Shown here: in pieces, positions 27,001-35,798 of the stretch
How the letters are laid out: each line of letters starts with the position of its first letter
How positions within the stretch are numbered: the stretch's first letter is position 1
Assembly: GCA_963662515.1 (NCBI GenBank)
Contig: OY759675.1
Span: 2,728,001 to 2,792,000, forward strand
Origin: JAFGDI01 sp963662515
GTDB lineage: Bacteria > Planctomycetota > Phycisphaerae > Sedimentisphaerales > SM23-30
DNA: 64,000 nucleotides
Reading direction: 5' to 3'
Notes under the pieces: model-generated
Told to the model about the DNA's origin: nothing
The model's input: only the letters and a program-made list of their open reading frames with translations
Databases searched by the model: none
Made by a program: the position numbers and the translations under genes

Positions 27001-27104
27001 GACTAACAACTAAGAACTATTAAATATTACTCAACCGGTTTGACGGTTGAATTAGTGCGATTGTAATAAATCGGTAAATTAAAAGTTATGAATTCGACTC
27101 CTGA
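27001..27104. repeat. Cassette-border repeat B
   Basis: GACTAACAAC, CTCAACCGGTTTGACGGTTG, GATTGTAATAAA, AAAAGTTATGAATTCGACTC and CTGA. Counterpart of 24760-24850. Confidence 0.55.
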
Positions 27105-27140
27105 TGCATTTCAATTTGTCATTAGAAGGGAAACGGCACT

Positions 27141-27698
27141 ATGGAATTGAAAAATATTAGAAAAAAAGATATACGAGAAGTATCTTCATGGGTTAAAAAT
27201 GAAAAGCAATTGATGTTATGGGCAGGACCAGTATTGAGTTGGCCGCTAACACAAAAACAATTCTCGACTCATATAGAACAATCTCGCTCTGACTCGTTTT
27301 CATTTGGACTATATCATAATAAAGAAATATTAGGTTATTGCGAATTATCAGGCTGTAATATTAAGAATAAGTCTGCATCAGTTTCCAGAGTTATTATATC
27401 TCCTGATAAACGCAAAAAAGGATATGGTTTTTTTATGCTTAATGAATTATTGGAGTTTGGTTTTAATGATCTTGCCCTCCACCGTATCAGCCTTGGCGTA
27501 TTTGACTTTAATGAGAATGCAATTAAATGTTATGAAAAATTAGGTTTTAAGAAAGAAGGGGTTCTGAGGGAATCCGCTTGTGTTAAAGATACATTCTGGA
27601 ATTGCAATATAATGAGTATTTTAGCCAGAGAGTGGGATGACGAAAAACAGTTGCGAGCTGACAGGGATAAACGGGAAAATCATATAATGGCTCAATAA
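27141..27698 (+). CDS. GNAT family N-acetyltransferase (RimJ/RimL-like)
   Basis: 185 residues. RimJ/RimL-type GNAT: the acetyl-CoA loop is at about 93-98 (RKKGYG), preceded by the beta-4 strand SVSRVIISPD. LHRISLGVFDFNENAIKCYE and LGFKKEGVLRESACV follow. It transfers acetyl from acetyl-CoA to an amine; substrate is unknown. AAGGGAAA upstream of the ATG is a weak ribosome site. The gene ends 5 bp before the IS target duplication, so the IS inserted just past the stop codon. Confidence 0.85.
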   Translation: MELKNIRKKDIREVSSWVKNEKQLMLWAGPVLSWPLTQKQFSTHIEQSRSDSFSFGLYHNKEILGYCELSGCNIKNKSASVSRVIISPDKRKKGYGFFMLNELLEFGFNDLALHRISLGVFDFNENAIKCYEKLGFKKEGVLRESACVKDTFWNCNIMSILAREWDDEKQLRADRDKRENHIMAQ

Positions 27699-27702
27699 AC
27701 AG

Positions 27703-29211
27703 GTGACTGTCCCGAATGGTGGTAGATTAAGGAAATTATAGACAAAAAGCCTCCGCAGCCGATAGGTGTAGTAACAACAAAACACTTTCGACAAGGAGGC
27801 TATTATGTCTGCTATGGATTTCGGCAAAAACAGAGGTAAAACTTTAGGAATTTCTGATAAGTTGGAAGATTGTACACTCAATTCAATTCGCAAAGTATTG
27901 TCTGACGCTATGATTGAACGGGCATGTCGCAGTTGTAATTATCATTTCCGTCACAGGGTGATCACCCCGGTGGTAGTCGTATTACACCTGATAATGTCAG
28001 CGATGTGGCCGGAAGATTCGTTTAATGCAAGTTGGCAGACAATCTGGGCGAATTTGGTTGCCAGCAATTATTCACTTGCTGGTCATTGTCCTGCCCGTGG
28101 ATCTGTGAGTACGGCGAGAAACCATTTGCCTCTGGCTGTAATGAAAGAGATATTTAATTATCTTTCGCAATTGGCACAGAAATTATCAGAAAGGTATGAC
28201 AAGTGGAGAGGTCACCGAGTTGTTCTTGTTGATGGTACATGTTTTACCACAGCTGACAATGCCCAATTGGAAAAGGAATTTGGGGTTCCTTTTGGCTTTC
28301 ATGGCAAGGGTCGATATCCTCTGGTCCGGCTTGTTACATTATGCCTGAGTAATACTATGACTATACTCAATTACAATGTTGGCAGATATGCCACCGATGA
28401 AAATGCCCTTCTGGAGCCAATGCTTAAAACACTCAGAAAAGGCGATTTGCTGCTGGCGGACCGGCATTATGCCGGGGCAAACCTGTATTGGCGATATCTG
28501 CAGAATGGTCTGGAATTTCTGACAAGGGTTAATCAGAACCTCAAGATGTCTAAAGTTAAGCCATTACTGAAGTATAGCACTAATGATTTTATTGGCTATA
28601 TGAAAGTATCAGCTATTCATCGTCGGAATAATCTAGACTTGCCAGAGAAGATAAAAGTGAGATTTATACGAGCTGAAATTACTATTCGCGGCAGGAGATC
28701 CTCTTTCTGGTTCGTCACTTCCCTGTTGGATGCCGACCGTTATCCAGCAGAGGAAATTGTCGGTCTTTACGCTGACCGCTGGCGAATAGAGACTCTGCTT
28801 CGGGAAGTAAAAATCAATGCTCATGCTGATATTTTACGCAGCCAGAAAGTTGAAGGGGTTTACCGGGAAATAGCAGCCAGAATGTCAGCGATAAATGTAA
28901 TAAGGAACATAATGCTGGAAGCTGCTGTTGAACATAATATAGAGGACCCGCTCAGAATAAGTTTTTGTGAAACAGTACGGATAATTCTGGCCTTTGCCCC
29001 AGTAATGGCCATTCGCCCGATACAACAATTGCCCGTGATATATAATGCGATGCACAGAGAAATAGTCAGTCATCTGGTCCCATGGAGACCAGGCAGGAAC
29101 GAACCAAGAGCAATAACCCACGAACCAAAACATTACCCCAAATTAAAGGAAACCAGAGAACAATGGAGAAACACCTATGCCGCTTAATCTACCGCCATTC
29201 GTGACTGTCCC
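27703..29211 (+). mobile_element. Complete IS4-family insertion sequence with 11-bp target duplication
   Basis: The 1487-bp element spans 27714-29200. Ends are 18-bp inverted repeats GAATGGYGGTAGATTAAG with one mismatch. Both flanks carry GTGACTGTCCC (27703-27713 and 29201-29211), a direct target duplication in the 10-12 bp range of IS4 elements. The transposase is intact, so this is a recent insertion. Confidence 0.88.
27805..29187 (+). CDS. IS4-family transposase
   Basis: 460 residues, DDE type. First Asp in VVLVDGTCF (about 142), second in LLLADRHYAG (about 219). The third block YADRWRIETLLREVK (about 320) satisfies Y(2)R(3)E(6)K, giving the catalytic Glu. It fills the element between the inverted repeats and has AAGGAGG just upstream of the ATG. 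It cuts and pastes the element through double-strand ends. No frameshift or stop is seen, so it is probably active. Confidence 0.93.
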   Translation: MSAMDFGKNRGKTLGISDKLEDCTLNSIRKVLSDAMIERACRSCNYHFRHRVITPVVVVLHLIMSAMWPEDSFNASWQTIWANLVASNYSLAGHCPARGSVSTARNHLPLAVMKEIFNYLSQLAQKLSERYDKWRGHRVVLVDGTCFTTADNAQLEKEFGVPFGFHGKGRYPLVRLVTLCLSNTMTILNYNVGRYATDENALLEPMLKTLRKGDLLLADRHYAGANLYWRYLQNGLEFLTRVNQNLKMSKVKPLLKYSTNDFIGYMKVSAIHRRNNLDLPEKIKVRFIRAEITIRGRRSSFWFVTSLLDADRYPAEEIVGLYADRWRIETLLREVKINAHADILRSQKVEGVYREIAARMSAINVIRNIMLEAAVEHNIEDPLRISFCETVRIILAFAPVMAIRPIQQLPVIYNAMHREIVSHLVPWRPGRNEPRAITHEPKHYPKLKETREQWRNTYAA

Positions 29212-29481
29212 CTGTTATCCCCGTCCCCTGTTATCCCCATATAATATCGAGTCACATGCAAGAATACTCGTTAGACGACATTCTTATTTACGACATAATG
29301 GGTAAAGAACAAAAGATTATTAAATATAACTATTGATAAATATGGAAGACAGGTAATACAGAAAAGATAAAGCATAGAATGAATTATCAGGGTACAGTCA
29401 CCTGTTTATGAATATAGGAATTATAAAAGAGGTGACTGTCCCAGTTACCCCATCAATATATGTACCAAGGGAATAAATAAA

Positions 29482-30384
29482 ATGTTTGATTTTGACTTAT
29501 CAATTATTGATGAATCTGACTTCAAAGAAGATTCAGTAAGGGAAGAAATTATTTCGCCAATATTAAAACGACTTGGATATAAGGCGACTGGCGAATATCG
29601 TATCCAGAGAAGTAAAAAATTAATTCATCCTTATGTAATAATTGGATCTAAAAAACATAATGTAAACATAATTCCGGATTACACATTATATATTGGAGAC
29701 TGCCCAGTTCTTGTCCTAGAGGCAAAGGCACCCTCAGAAGAAATCACAAATTCAATCCATGTCGAACAAACATATAGTTACGCAATACACCCTGATATAA
29801 ATATTAAACATTACTCTTTGTGCAATGGTAAAAGGCTTGTATGTTTTTCGATAAATCAATGGAATCCGATATTAGATATTGACATTTCAGATATTGAAAC
29901 TAAATGGTCTAGTGTGGAAACAGTGCTAGGTCCTAAATATCTATTAAATCCTGAACTTAGAGAATTTAAGCCTGATTTTGGCATTACTTGTCTTAAGGCT
30001 GGATTAAACAAAGATGCTGAACTAATTTTTCTTCAGAAACATCTACAATACTTAGAAATGTACGAGCTGGGAAAGTATACCGGTTCAACTGCGACAATGC
30101 TGGGGGATTTAGATTGTTTTATTTCTCTTGATATGGAAGCAATGCATGTTAATGCTTTACTGTCAAATTTACCAAAAGAAATTTCGGATATTTATAAAAA
30201 TCAACTCGGGCGGGCCCCTTTTTGTGCTGAAATGCAAGGGAAAGTTATATTGTCCTGTAGGGGTAAACTTGGTGAAATAATAAAAGGAAAATCCGAAGAT
30301 TTTGTGCCTGTTAATGTTGAGGAAATCATTTCGGTTGAATATGACGAATCAGTTATTCTTGATGATTATAATCCACTGAATTAA
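29482..30384 (+). CDS. HsdR_N-like PD-(D/E)XK nuclease-domain protein
   Basis: 300 residues. The N-terminal 130 residues match the type I restriction R-subunit N-terminal nuclease domain: DSVREEIISPILKRLGY, then IPDYTLYIGDCPVLVLEAKAP with PD65-66, E80 and K82 as the PD...ExK motif, and VEQTYSYAIHPDI. The remaining 170 residues carry no helicase motifs and I do not recognise them. No hsdM or hsdS is adjacent. It could be a solitary defence nuclease, a domesticated remnant, or a protein of unknown role in this accessory block. Confidence 0.65.
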   Translation: MFDFDLSIIDESDFKEDSVREEIISPILKRLGYKATGEYRIQRSKKLIHPYVIIGSKKHNVNIIPDYTLYIGDCPVLVLEAKAPSEEITNSIHVEQTYSYAIHPDINIKHYSLCNGKRLVCFSINQWNPILDIDISDIETKWSSVETVLGPKYLLNPELREFKPDFGITCLKAGLNKDAELIFLQKHLQYLEMYELGKYTGSTATMLGDLDCFISLDMEAMHVNALLSNLPKEISDIYKNQLGRAPFCAEMQGKVILSCRGKLGEIIKGKSEDFVPVNVEEIISVEYDESVILDDYNPLN

Positions 30385-30588
30385 ACATAAGGATAACCAT
30401 TTAATCCAGATAAAAAACTCTTAAATTCATATTAAGGAAGAAGACTGATTTATCCGCGTGGGCAACCCTGAAGGGAATTGCCCACCCTACAATTTTCTCT
30501 GTGTGCTCGGTGTGCTCTGTGGTTTATAAATATTAATATGCCAACTGAAGTTGGAACTCCTAAAGCCAAAGGCGGAAAACAGTAACAA

Positions 30589-30711
30589 CCACCAATTAAC
30601 TCATAACACATTAAAACAGGTATTTTGAATGAATATAATAAAAGAATAGTTTACCATGAAGACGGAGCGTACTCGTCCCGATATATCGGGAAAGTTCACC
30701 CAGAGAAGATA
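30589..30711. repeat. 123-bp direct repeat, copy 1
   Basis: Runs from CCACCAATTAA to CCAGAGAAGATA, includes CCCGATATATCGGG, and is nearly identical to 31480-31602. The two copies bracket the DUF3592 gene. Confidence 0.75.
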
Positions 30712-30726
30712 TGAATAAAATAAAAC

Positions 30727-30787
30727 GAACCGCAGATTCACGCAGATTAATGTCTTATCTGCGTTCATCAGCGTTAATCTGCGGTTC
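30727..30787. repeat. Inverted repeat GAACCGCAGATT
   Basis: GAACCGCAGATT..CGCAGATTAA on the left and GTTAATCTGCGGTTC on the right form a long interrupted palindrome. The rest of 30385-30867 carries small hairpins (CCCGATGCACTTCGGG, AGCGTAAACGCT) and no gene. Confidence 0.5.
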
Positions 30788-30891
30788 AAACTCTTTGCGT
30801 TTCCTTAAGGAAGAAGACTAATCAATCCCGATGCACTTCGGGAAACTCTGAAAGCGTAAACGCTGTATTGACATATTACAATTCAGAATAC

Positions 30892-31410
30892 ATGGAAATT
30901 ATTGATATGGGCATTATTAAGATTATATTTTGTTACTGGATATTGGGGTTACTCATCGCATTTATGGGCTGCACGAGTATTACAAATATCATTGACTATT
31001 GGAACTGCAAATCCTGGGTATTAACTTCCGGATATATAACCAAACTGGACGCACAGAAACATGATCACGGAACCAAAAATACTAATGAACACTACCTTAT
31101 TAATGCTATCGAGTACTCTTATTCTTTCAATGACAGACTATGGACTGGTAATAAGCTCAAGTCCGAGTTAATCCGCTCGAAAGGTAATGATGCAGACAAA
31201 TACAAGCAACTGAAAGCTGCTTTCGATACCCAGACGGACATTTCGGTTCTTGTGAACCCCAAACATCCCGAACAGGCGGTATTATTCCGCGAAATATCAT
31301 TTGATACTTATTTCTATCTGGGGCTTTGCACCTTCTGGTTTTCCGGTATGATTTATGCTATAATTAAAAAGAAAATAACCTGGTATGGCAAAGAGATTAT
31401 TAGTAGTTAG
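30892..31410 (+). CDS. DUF3592 membrane protein
   Basis: About 172 residues. ATG at 30892 or 30907 is more likely than the TTG at 30868. Two hydrophobic segments (IIKIIFCYWILGLLIAFMG near the N-terminus, FYLGLCTFWFSGMIYAIIK near the C-terminus) flank a soluble DUF3592 domain with SWVLTSGYITK, AIEYSYSFNDRLWTGNK and VLVNPKHPEQAVL. Function is unknown. It sits exactly between two 123-bp direct repeats, suggesting insertion or loss as a unit. Confidence 0.65.
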   Translation: MEIIDMGIIKIIFCYWILGLLIAFMGCTSITNIIDYWNCKSWVLTSGYITKLDAQKHDHGTKNTNEHYLINAIEYSYSFNDRLWTGNKLKSELIRSKGNDADKYKQLKAAFDTQTDISVLVNPKHPEQAVLFREISFDTYFYLGLCTFWFSGMIYAIIKKKITWYGKEIISS

Positions 31411-31479
31411 CATGTATTAGCCACAGCGGGTCTGAGGCCAATGACAGTGTATCAGCATAAACGGAATAAATAGGCACAG

Positions 31480-31602
31480 CCACCAATTAAATCACAACGC
31501 ATTAAAACAGGTGTTTTGGATGAATATAATAAAAGAATAGTTTACCATGAAGACGGAGCGTACTCGTCCCGATATATCGGGAAAGTTCACCCAGAGAAGA
31601 TA
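31480..31602. repeat. 123-bp direct repeat, copy 2
   Basis: See 30589-30711. Differences are confined to a few positions near the left end. Confidence 0.75.
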
Positions 31603-31610
31603 AGAATTTG

Positions 31611-31744
31611 AACCACAGAGGCACAGAGTTCACAGAGGAAAGAGATATTATTAAACAGAAAACAATTAAAAGTTCCGCCCGTCCGGCCTGACCTGAGCTT
31701 GCCGAAGAGCGTAAGGACCTCTGTGTTCTCTGTGCCTCTGTGGT
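31611..31744. repeat. Long inverted repeat AACCACAGAGGCACAGAG
   Basis: AACCACAGAGGCACAGAG-TTCACAGAGG (31611-31638) pairs with the right arm CCTCTGTG-TTCTCTGTGCCTCTGTGGT (31719-31744). The 80-base centre contains a TTACGCC-family arm. A half arm is also seen at 30491-30523. Confidence 0.55.
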
Positions 31745-31779
31745 AAAACTAAAGTCCGCCAGAGGCGGAAGAATATAAT

Positions 31780-31806
31780 CTCAACCGAGACGGTTGAGCT
31801 ACCCAG
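31780..31806. repeat. Short hairpin repeat ending GAGCTACC
   Basis: CTCAACCG-AGA-CGGTTGAG followed by CTACCCAGG, directly upstream of the GT4 gene. Same format as 50810 and 14513. Confidence 0.5.
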
Positions 31807-31815
31807 GACAATACT

Positions 31816-33042
31816 GTGAGTAAGATAGTACATATAATAACTCGCCTGATACTCGGCGGGGCGCAGGAAAATACGCTGTTCACTTGCGAGGGTCAGCATA
31901 AGGCCGGTCATGAAGTTACGCTTATTTCCGGGCCAACTTATGGCCCGGAGGGTGGAATGTTGGAGCGGGTTCGCAAAGGCGGGTATCGGTTTATTGAATT
32001 GCCGGATATGGTACGCCAGCCTGACCCCATAAAGGACCTGCGCTGCCTGCGTGAGCTCAAGAAGATATTGCGCGAGCTCGACCCGGATATAGTACACACT
32101 CATTCGGCCAAAGCCGGGGTTATTGGCCGGGTTGCCGCCGGTCAGGTTCGGCAGGAGCAAAACGACTGCTGTTGCGGTAAGCTAAGTAAGTTCAAGGCGG
32201 CTCAGGCGGCCTGTAAAATGCCCCACCCGCTGATAATTCATACCTGGCATGGCCTGCCGTTCAATCCGTTCCAGTCGAAGTTGAAAAACACTCTGGCTAT
32301 CTGGCTGGAACGCTGGGCAGATAAATATACTGATAAATATATCAGTGTGGCCGATGCCATGACCCAGCAGACACTGGCGGCGGGAATCGGCAAACCGCAG
32401 GATTATACCCGGGTATTCTCCGGCATGATACTCAACGATTATATCAACCGCCCCGCCGAAAGTGAGCTTACCGCCCTGCGGCAGAAATATAACATACCTG
32501 CCGATGCCGTGGTAATGGTAACAGTTGCGCGTATCTCCTTTGTCAAGCATCATGAATACATTATCGAGTCGGCCCGGACCATTGCCAGAGAGTTTCCGCA
32601 GGCTCGCTGGATGTTCGTGGGCGGCGGCAATGTCTTTGATAAGCAGAAGGCCCTGATAGAGAAATACGGTCTGAGCGACAGGTTCATATTAACCGGCATT
32701 GTACCGCCGGAGCAGGTTGGACTGTATATGCACGCTTCGGATATAATGATGATAACCTCGCTCAATGAGGGCCTGCCCCGGGCGATCCCACAGGCTATGC
32801 TGGCCAAGAGACCGGCGATAAGCTTTGATGTCGATGGTGCCAGAGAAGTGATCAACGAGCGAACCGGCGTTCTGGTCAGGCCCAAAGATATTGACGGCCT
32901 GATCGCCGCCCAGCGTCGTCTGATCGCTGATAGCGAGCTGCGCCGCCAGATGGGCCAGACTGGGTTTGACTATTGCAGTAAGGAATTCGGCCACGAACTG
33001 ATGGTTGACAGGATAGCTAAAGTATATCAGAGTTTCCAGTAA
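31816..33042 (+). CDS. GT4 family glycosyltransferase
   Basis: 408 residues, GT-B fold. The N-terminal half has IITRLILGGAQENTLF and DPDIVHTHSAKAGVIGR. The C-terminal half begins near VMVTVARISFVKHHEY, with FVGGGNVFDKQ and the nucleotide-sugar motif MITSLNEGLPRAIPQAM (about 313-330). An insert of about 40 residues rich in Cys and Lys (VRQEQNDCCCGKLSKFK) interrupts the N-terminal domain. A retaining transferase of surface-polysaccharide assembly, donor unknown. A bidirectional terminator follows 63 bp downstream. Confidence 0.88.
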   Translation: MSKIVHIITRLILGGAQENTLFTCEGQHKAGHEVTLISGPTYGPEGGMLERVRKGGYRFIELPDMVRQPDPIKDLRCLRELKKILRELDPDIVHTHSAKAGVIGRVAAGQVRQEQNDCCCGKLSKFKAAQAACKMPHPLIIHTWHGLPFNPFQSKLKNTLAIWLERWADKYTDKYISVADAMTQQTLAAGIGKPQDYTRVFSGMILNDYINRPAESELTALRQKYNIPADAVVMVTVARISFVKHHEYIIESARTIAREFPQARWMFVGGGNVFDKQKALIEKYGLSDRFILTGIVPPEQVGLYMHASDIMMITSLNEGLPRAIPQAMLAKRPAISFDVDGAREVINERTGVLVRPKDIDGLIAAQRRLIADSELRRQMGQTGFDYCSKEFGHELMVDRIAKVYQSFQ

Positions 33043-33105
33043 GGCATAGGTAAGATATATTATTCGCTTCAGGACAGCCGACCAGGAACAAGCCCCATAT
33101 AAAAC

Positions 33106-33141
33106 AAAAACCTCGTTTTTATCATTAAAAACGAGGTTTTT
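33106..33141. terminator. Bidirectional terminator
   Basis: AAAAACCTCGTTTTT and AAAAACGAGGTTTTT form a perfect 15-bp stem with a six-base loop. It serves the GT4 gene and the opposite-strand tRNA gene. Confidence 0.85.
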
Positions 33142-33147
33142 CATTAA

Positions 33148-33232
33148 CGGAGAGAGAGGGATTCGAACCCCCGGAGGGTTTCCCCTCAACGGTTTTCAAG
33201 ACCGCCGCTATCAGCCGCTCAGCCATCTCTCC
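33148..33232 (-). tRNA. tRNA-Ser(UGA)
   Basis: 85 nt. Acceptor stem GGAGAGA/TCTCTCC with discriminator G, anticodon stem GCGGT/ACCGT around loop CTTGAAA giving anticodon TGA, a long variable arm (GAGGGGAAACCCTC) and T arm GGGGGTTCGAATCCC. The CCA end is not encoded. The long variable arm confirms a class II Ser tRNA. Confidence 0.95.
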
Positions 33233-33374
33233 TGAAAGAAGCTTTGGCCTTAAAAAGACCAAAGCTCAGTATTCACTTTTGCCCCTCACCAATATTCATA
33301 ATATCAGCGAGTTGAATATGTTATAAAATTTACTCGAACTAGTCAAGCATAAGTTTATAATAATTTCATCTTTT

Positions 33375-35486
33375 TTAATTATCAGAAGCGTTTTCCAGTT
33401 CAACAGCTTTGCGTGAGAGCTTTACGCGGCCCTGCGGGTCAATGGCAATAACCTTGACCTGACATTCCTCACCCACACTGCAAACATCAGAAACATTCTT
33501 AACATATCCGCTGCTGAGTTCACTGACATGGCAAAGCCCTTCACGGCCGGGAGCCAGCTCAATGAAAGCACCGAATTCCTTAATAGAAACGATCTTACCA
33601 GTATAAATCTTACCAACCTGCATAGGCTGGGTCATCATTTCGATAATATCGCGAGCCTTCTTGTGACCATAGCCACCCAGGCAAGAGATAAATACGGTAC
33701 CATCTTCTTCGATCTCGATCTTAGTACCAGTGGTTTCCTGAATCTTCTTGATCTCACGACCGCCGGGACCGATTATAGTGCCGATCATATCAACAGGCAC
33801 CTTGGTAACCAAAATCTTTGGAGCATAAACAGAAATTTCCGGGCGTGAAGCATCAATAATGCCATGCAGGACCTTTAATATATGCATACGGGCAGAATTG
33901 GCACGAGCGAAGGTCTCTTCGATCTGCTGGAAGCTGATACTGCGAGCCTTAAGGTCAAGCTGAATACCAGTAACACCATCTTTAGTACCCGCAACTTTAA
34001 AGTCCATATCGCCATAATGGTCTTCTTCGCCGAGAATATCGGTGATAAGAACATATCTGCCATCTTTAGCGGTAACCATACCAACAGATATACCAGCAAC
34101 AGGAGCTTTGATCGGAACGCCAGCGTCCATCATAGCCAGAGTACCGGCACAAACAGTAGCCATAGAGCTGGAACCGTTAGACTCGAGAACATCACTAACA
34201 AGTTTAATGGTATAAGGGAAATCTTCCTGGCTGGGCAGAACCTGAGCCAGTGACTTTTCAGCCAGAGCACCATGGCCGATCTCACGACGACCCGGTCCCA
34301 TAATACGGCGAGCTTCACCAACACAGAAAGGAGGGAAATTATAGTGGAGCATGAAACGCTGGCCAAACTCAGCACCGAGGCCATCGATCATTTGTTCATC
34401 AGCGGCAGTACCGAGTGTACAGCTCATCAAAGCCTGGGTTTCGCCACGAGTAAAGAGAGAAGAGCCGTGATTGCGTGGTAGAATAGCAACTTCGCCACTG
34501 AGATGACGGATCTCTTCATAGCCACGACCGCCAGAGCGGGTACCAGAGAGGATCATGTCACGAACGACCTTCTCTTCAAAATCTTCAATAGCCATACGAA
34601 TGAGCTCAGGAGAATACTTCCACTGCTCTGCAGGTACATCTTCGGGCATAAGCTCAGCCTTGAATGAGTCGAAAAGCTCTTTAGCCTTATTCTGACGATC
34701 CTGCTTGATCTCTAAAGCCTTAGAGGCGAGATACTCAGCACCGATCTTATTTTCGAGCATAGCAACCAGCTCGGTAGTATCAGGCACAGTGAAAGGATCT
34801 TTAGGCTTGCCGCAAGCCTGAGCCAGCTCATTGATCATATCACAAATTTCAACAATGAATTTATGTCCCAGTTTGATAGCTTCGAGCACCTGAGCTTCAG
34901 GCATCTCTTTAGCAGCCACTTCGATCATATTAACAGCATCTTTATGACCGGCGAGAACCAGTTCCAGAGTGCTTTGATCCATTTCATCAGAAGTTGGGTT
35001 AACAACAAACTCACCCTTAACACAACCAATACGAACAGCACCAAGAGGACCTTCAAACGGAATATTAGAGATGGCCAGGGCAGCTGAAGAACCGATCATA
35101 GCCAGCACATCGGGGTCATTAGCACCATCATAAGAATAAACGGTATTCTGGAGCTGAACTTCGTTAAAGTAACCCTTAGGGAATAAAGGTCTCAGGGGGC
35201 GGTCGATCATCCGCATGGTGAGAATTTCTTTTTGCGAAGGACGGCCTTCGCGTTTAATGTAGCCGCCGGGGAACTTACCAGCCGCACTACTGCGCTCGCG
35301 ATAATCTACAGTAAGGGGGAAGAAGTCCTGCCCTTCTCTGGGTTCAGCACCAACTACAGTAGATAAAACCATAGTATCGCCATATCTGACCATAACAGCA
35401 CCAAATGCCTGTTTAGCCAGTTTTCCAGTTTCGATAGATAATGTCCTGCCTGCGATTTCTCTTTCAACTTTGTTAATTACTGTCAT
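33375..35486 (-). CDS. pnp: Polyribonucleotide nucleotidyltransferase (PNPase)
   Basis: 703 residues from ATG 35486 (AGGTG six bases upstream); the frame opens nine codons earlier without a better site. Two RNase PH domains (DYRERSSAAGKFPGGYIKRE and SRSGGRGYEE-like GTRSGGRGYEEIRHLSGE; catalytic segment GDMDFKVAGTKDGVTGIQLD), a KH domain with GPGGREIKKIQETTG, and a C-terminal S1 domain (GKIYTGKIVSIKEFGAFIEL). It degrades mRNA 3'-5' using phosphate. It lies 312 bp downstream of rpsO in the classic rpsO-pnp order, with a hairpin between them. Confidence 0.97.
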   Translation of the reverse strand: MTVINKVEREIAGRTLSIETGKLAKQAFGAVMVRYGDTMVLSTVVGAEPREGQDFFPLTVDYRERSSAAGKFPGGYIKREGRPSQKEILTMRMIDRPLRPLFPKGYFNEVQLQNTVYSYDGANDPDVLAMIGSSAALAISNIPFEGPLGAVRIGCVKGEFVVNPTSDEMDQSTLELVLAGHKDAVNMIEVAAKEMPEAQVLEAIKLGHKFIVEICDMINELAQACGKPKDPFTVPDTTELVAMLENKIGAEYLASKALEIKQDRQNKAKELFDSFKAELMPEDVPAEQWKYSPELIRMAIEDFEEKVVRDMILSGTRSGGRGYEEIRHLSGEVAILPRNHGSSLFTRGETQALMSCTLGTAADEQMIDGLGAEFGQRFMLHYNFPPFCVGEARRIMGPGRREIGHGALAEKSLAQVLPSQEDFPYTIKLVSDVLESNGSSSMATVCAGTLAMMDAGVPIKAPVAGISVGMVTAKDGRYVLITDILGEEDHYGDMDFKVAGTKDGVTGIQLDLKARSISFQQIEETFARANSARMHILKVLHGIIDASRPEISVYAPKILVTKVPVDMIGTIIGPGGREIKKIQETTGTKIEIEEDGTVFISCLGGYGHKKARDIIEMMTQPMQVGKIYTGKIVSIKEFGAFIELAPGREGLCHVSELSSGYVKNVSDVCSVGEECQVKVIAIDPQGRVKLSRKAVELENASDN

Positions 35487-35798
35487 AAATACACCTACTT
35501 CTTGTTTCCTCAAAAATTTACACTAACTTCTTGTTCCTCAGATACTTATACACCACTACCTCTTTGTTACATCCAACAAATACACATGCCTTCAAACAAC
35601 AAATCAAAGCAGAAACAGGAACAAACCTAAAAATATATTTTTACTTGTCAAGGGATAGAATTATAGTCTAAATACAAGATATTTAAACTACAAAAGTCCA
35701 AAAGCTATAAAAAGAGCAAAGAGGATACCCATTTTGGGCATCCTCTTTGTCTATATCGTTCAAAATATTTAACAATCATTATTAAATATAATTTTTTA
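35487..35798 (-). promoter_or_regulatory. rpsO-pnp intercistronic region with terminator-like hairpin
   Basis: On the minus strand AAAGAGGATGCCC pairs with GGGTATCCTCTTT (35718-35748), followed by GCTCTTTTTAT (to 35707). In other bacteria this position holds a terminator plus RNase III processing hairpins that feed back on pnp. The 220 bases nearer pnp carry no clear structure I can name. Confidence 0.6.

Noticed and set aside
24060..27698. Integron cassette array
   Set aside because: The border repeats lack paired RYYYAAC/GTTRRRY attC ends and no integrase gene is present; kept only as a repeat-bordered island.
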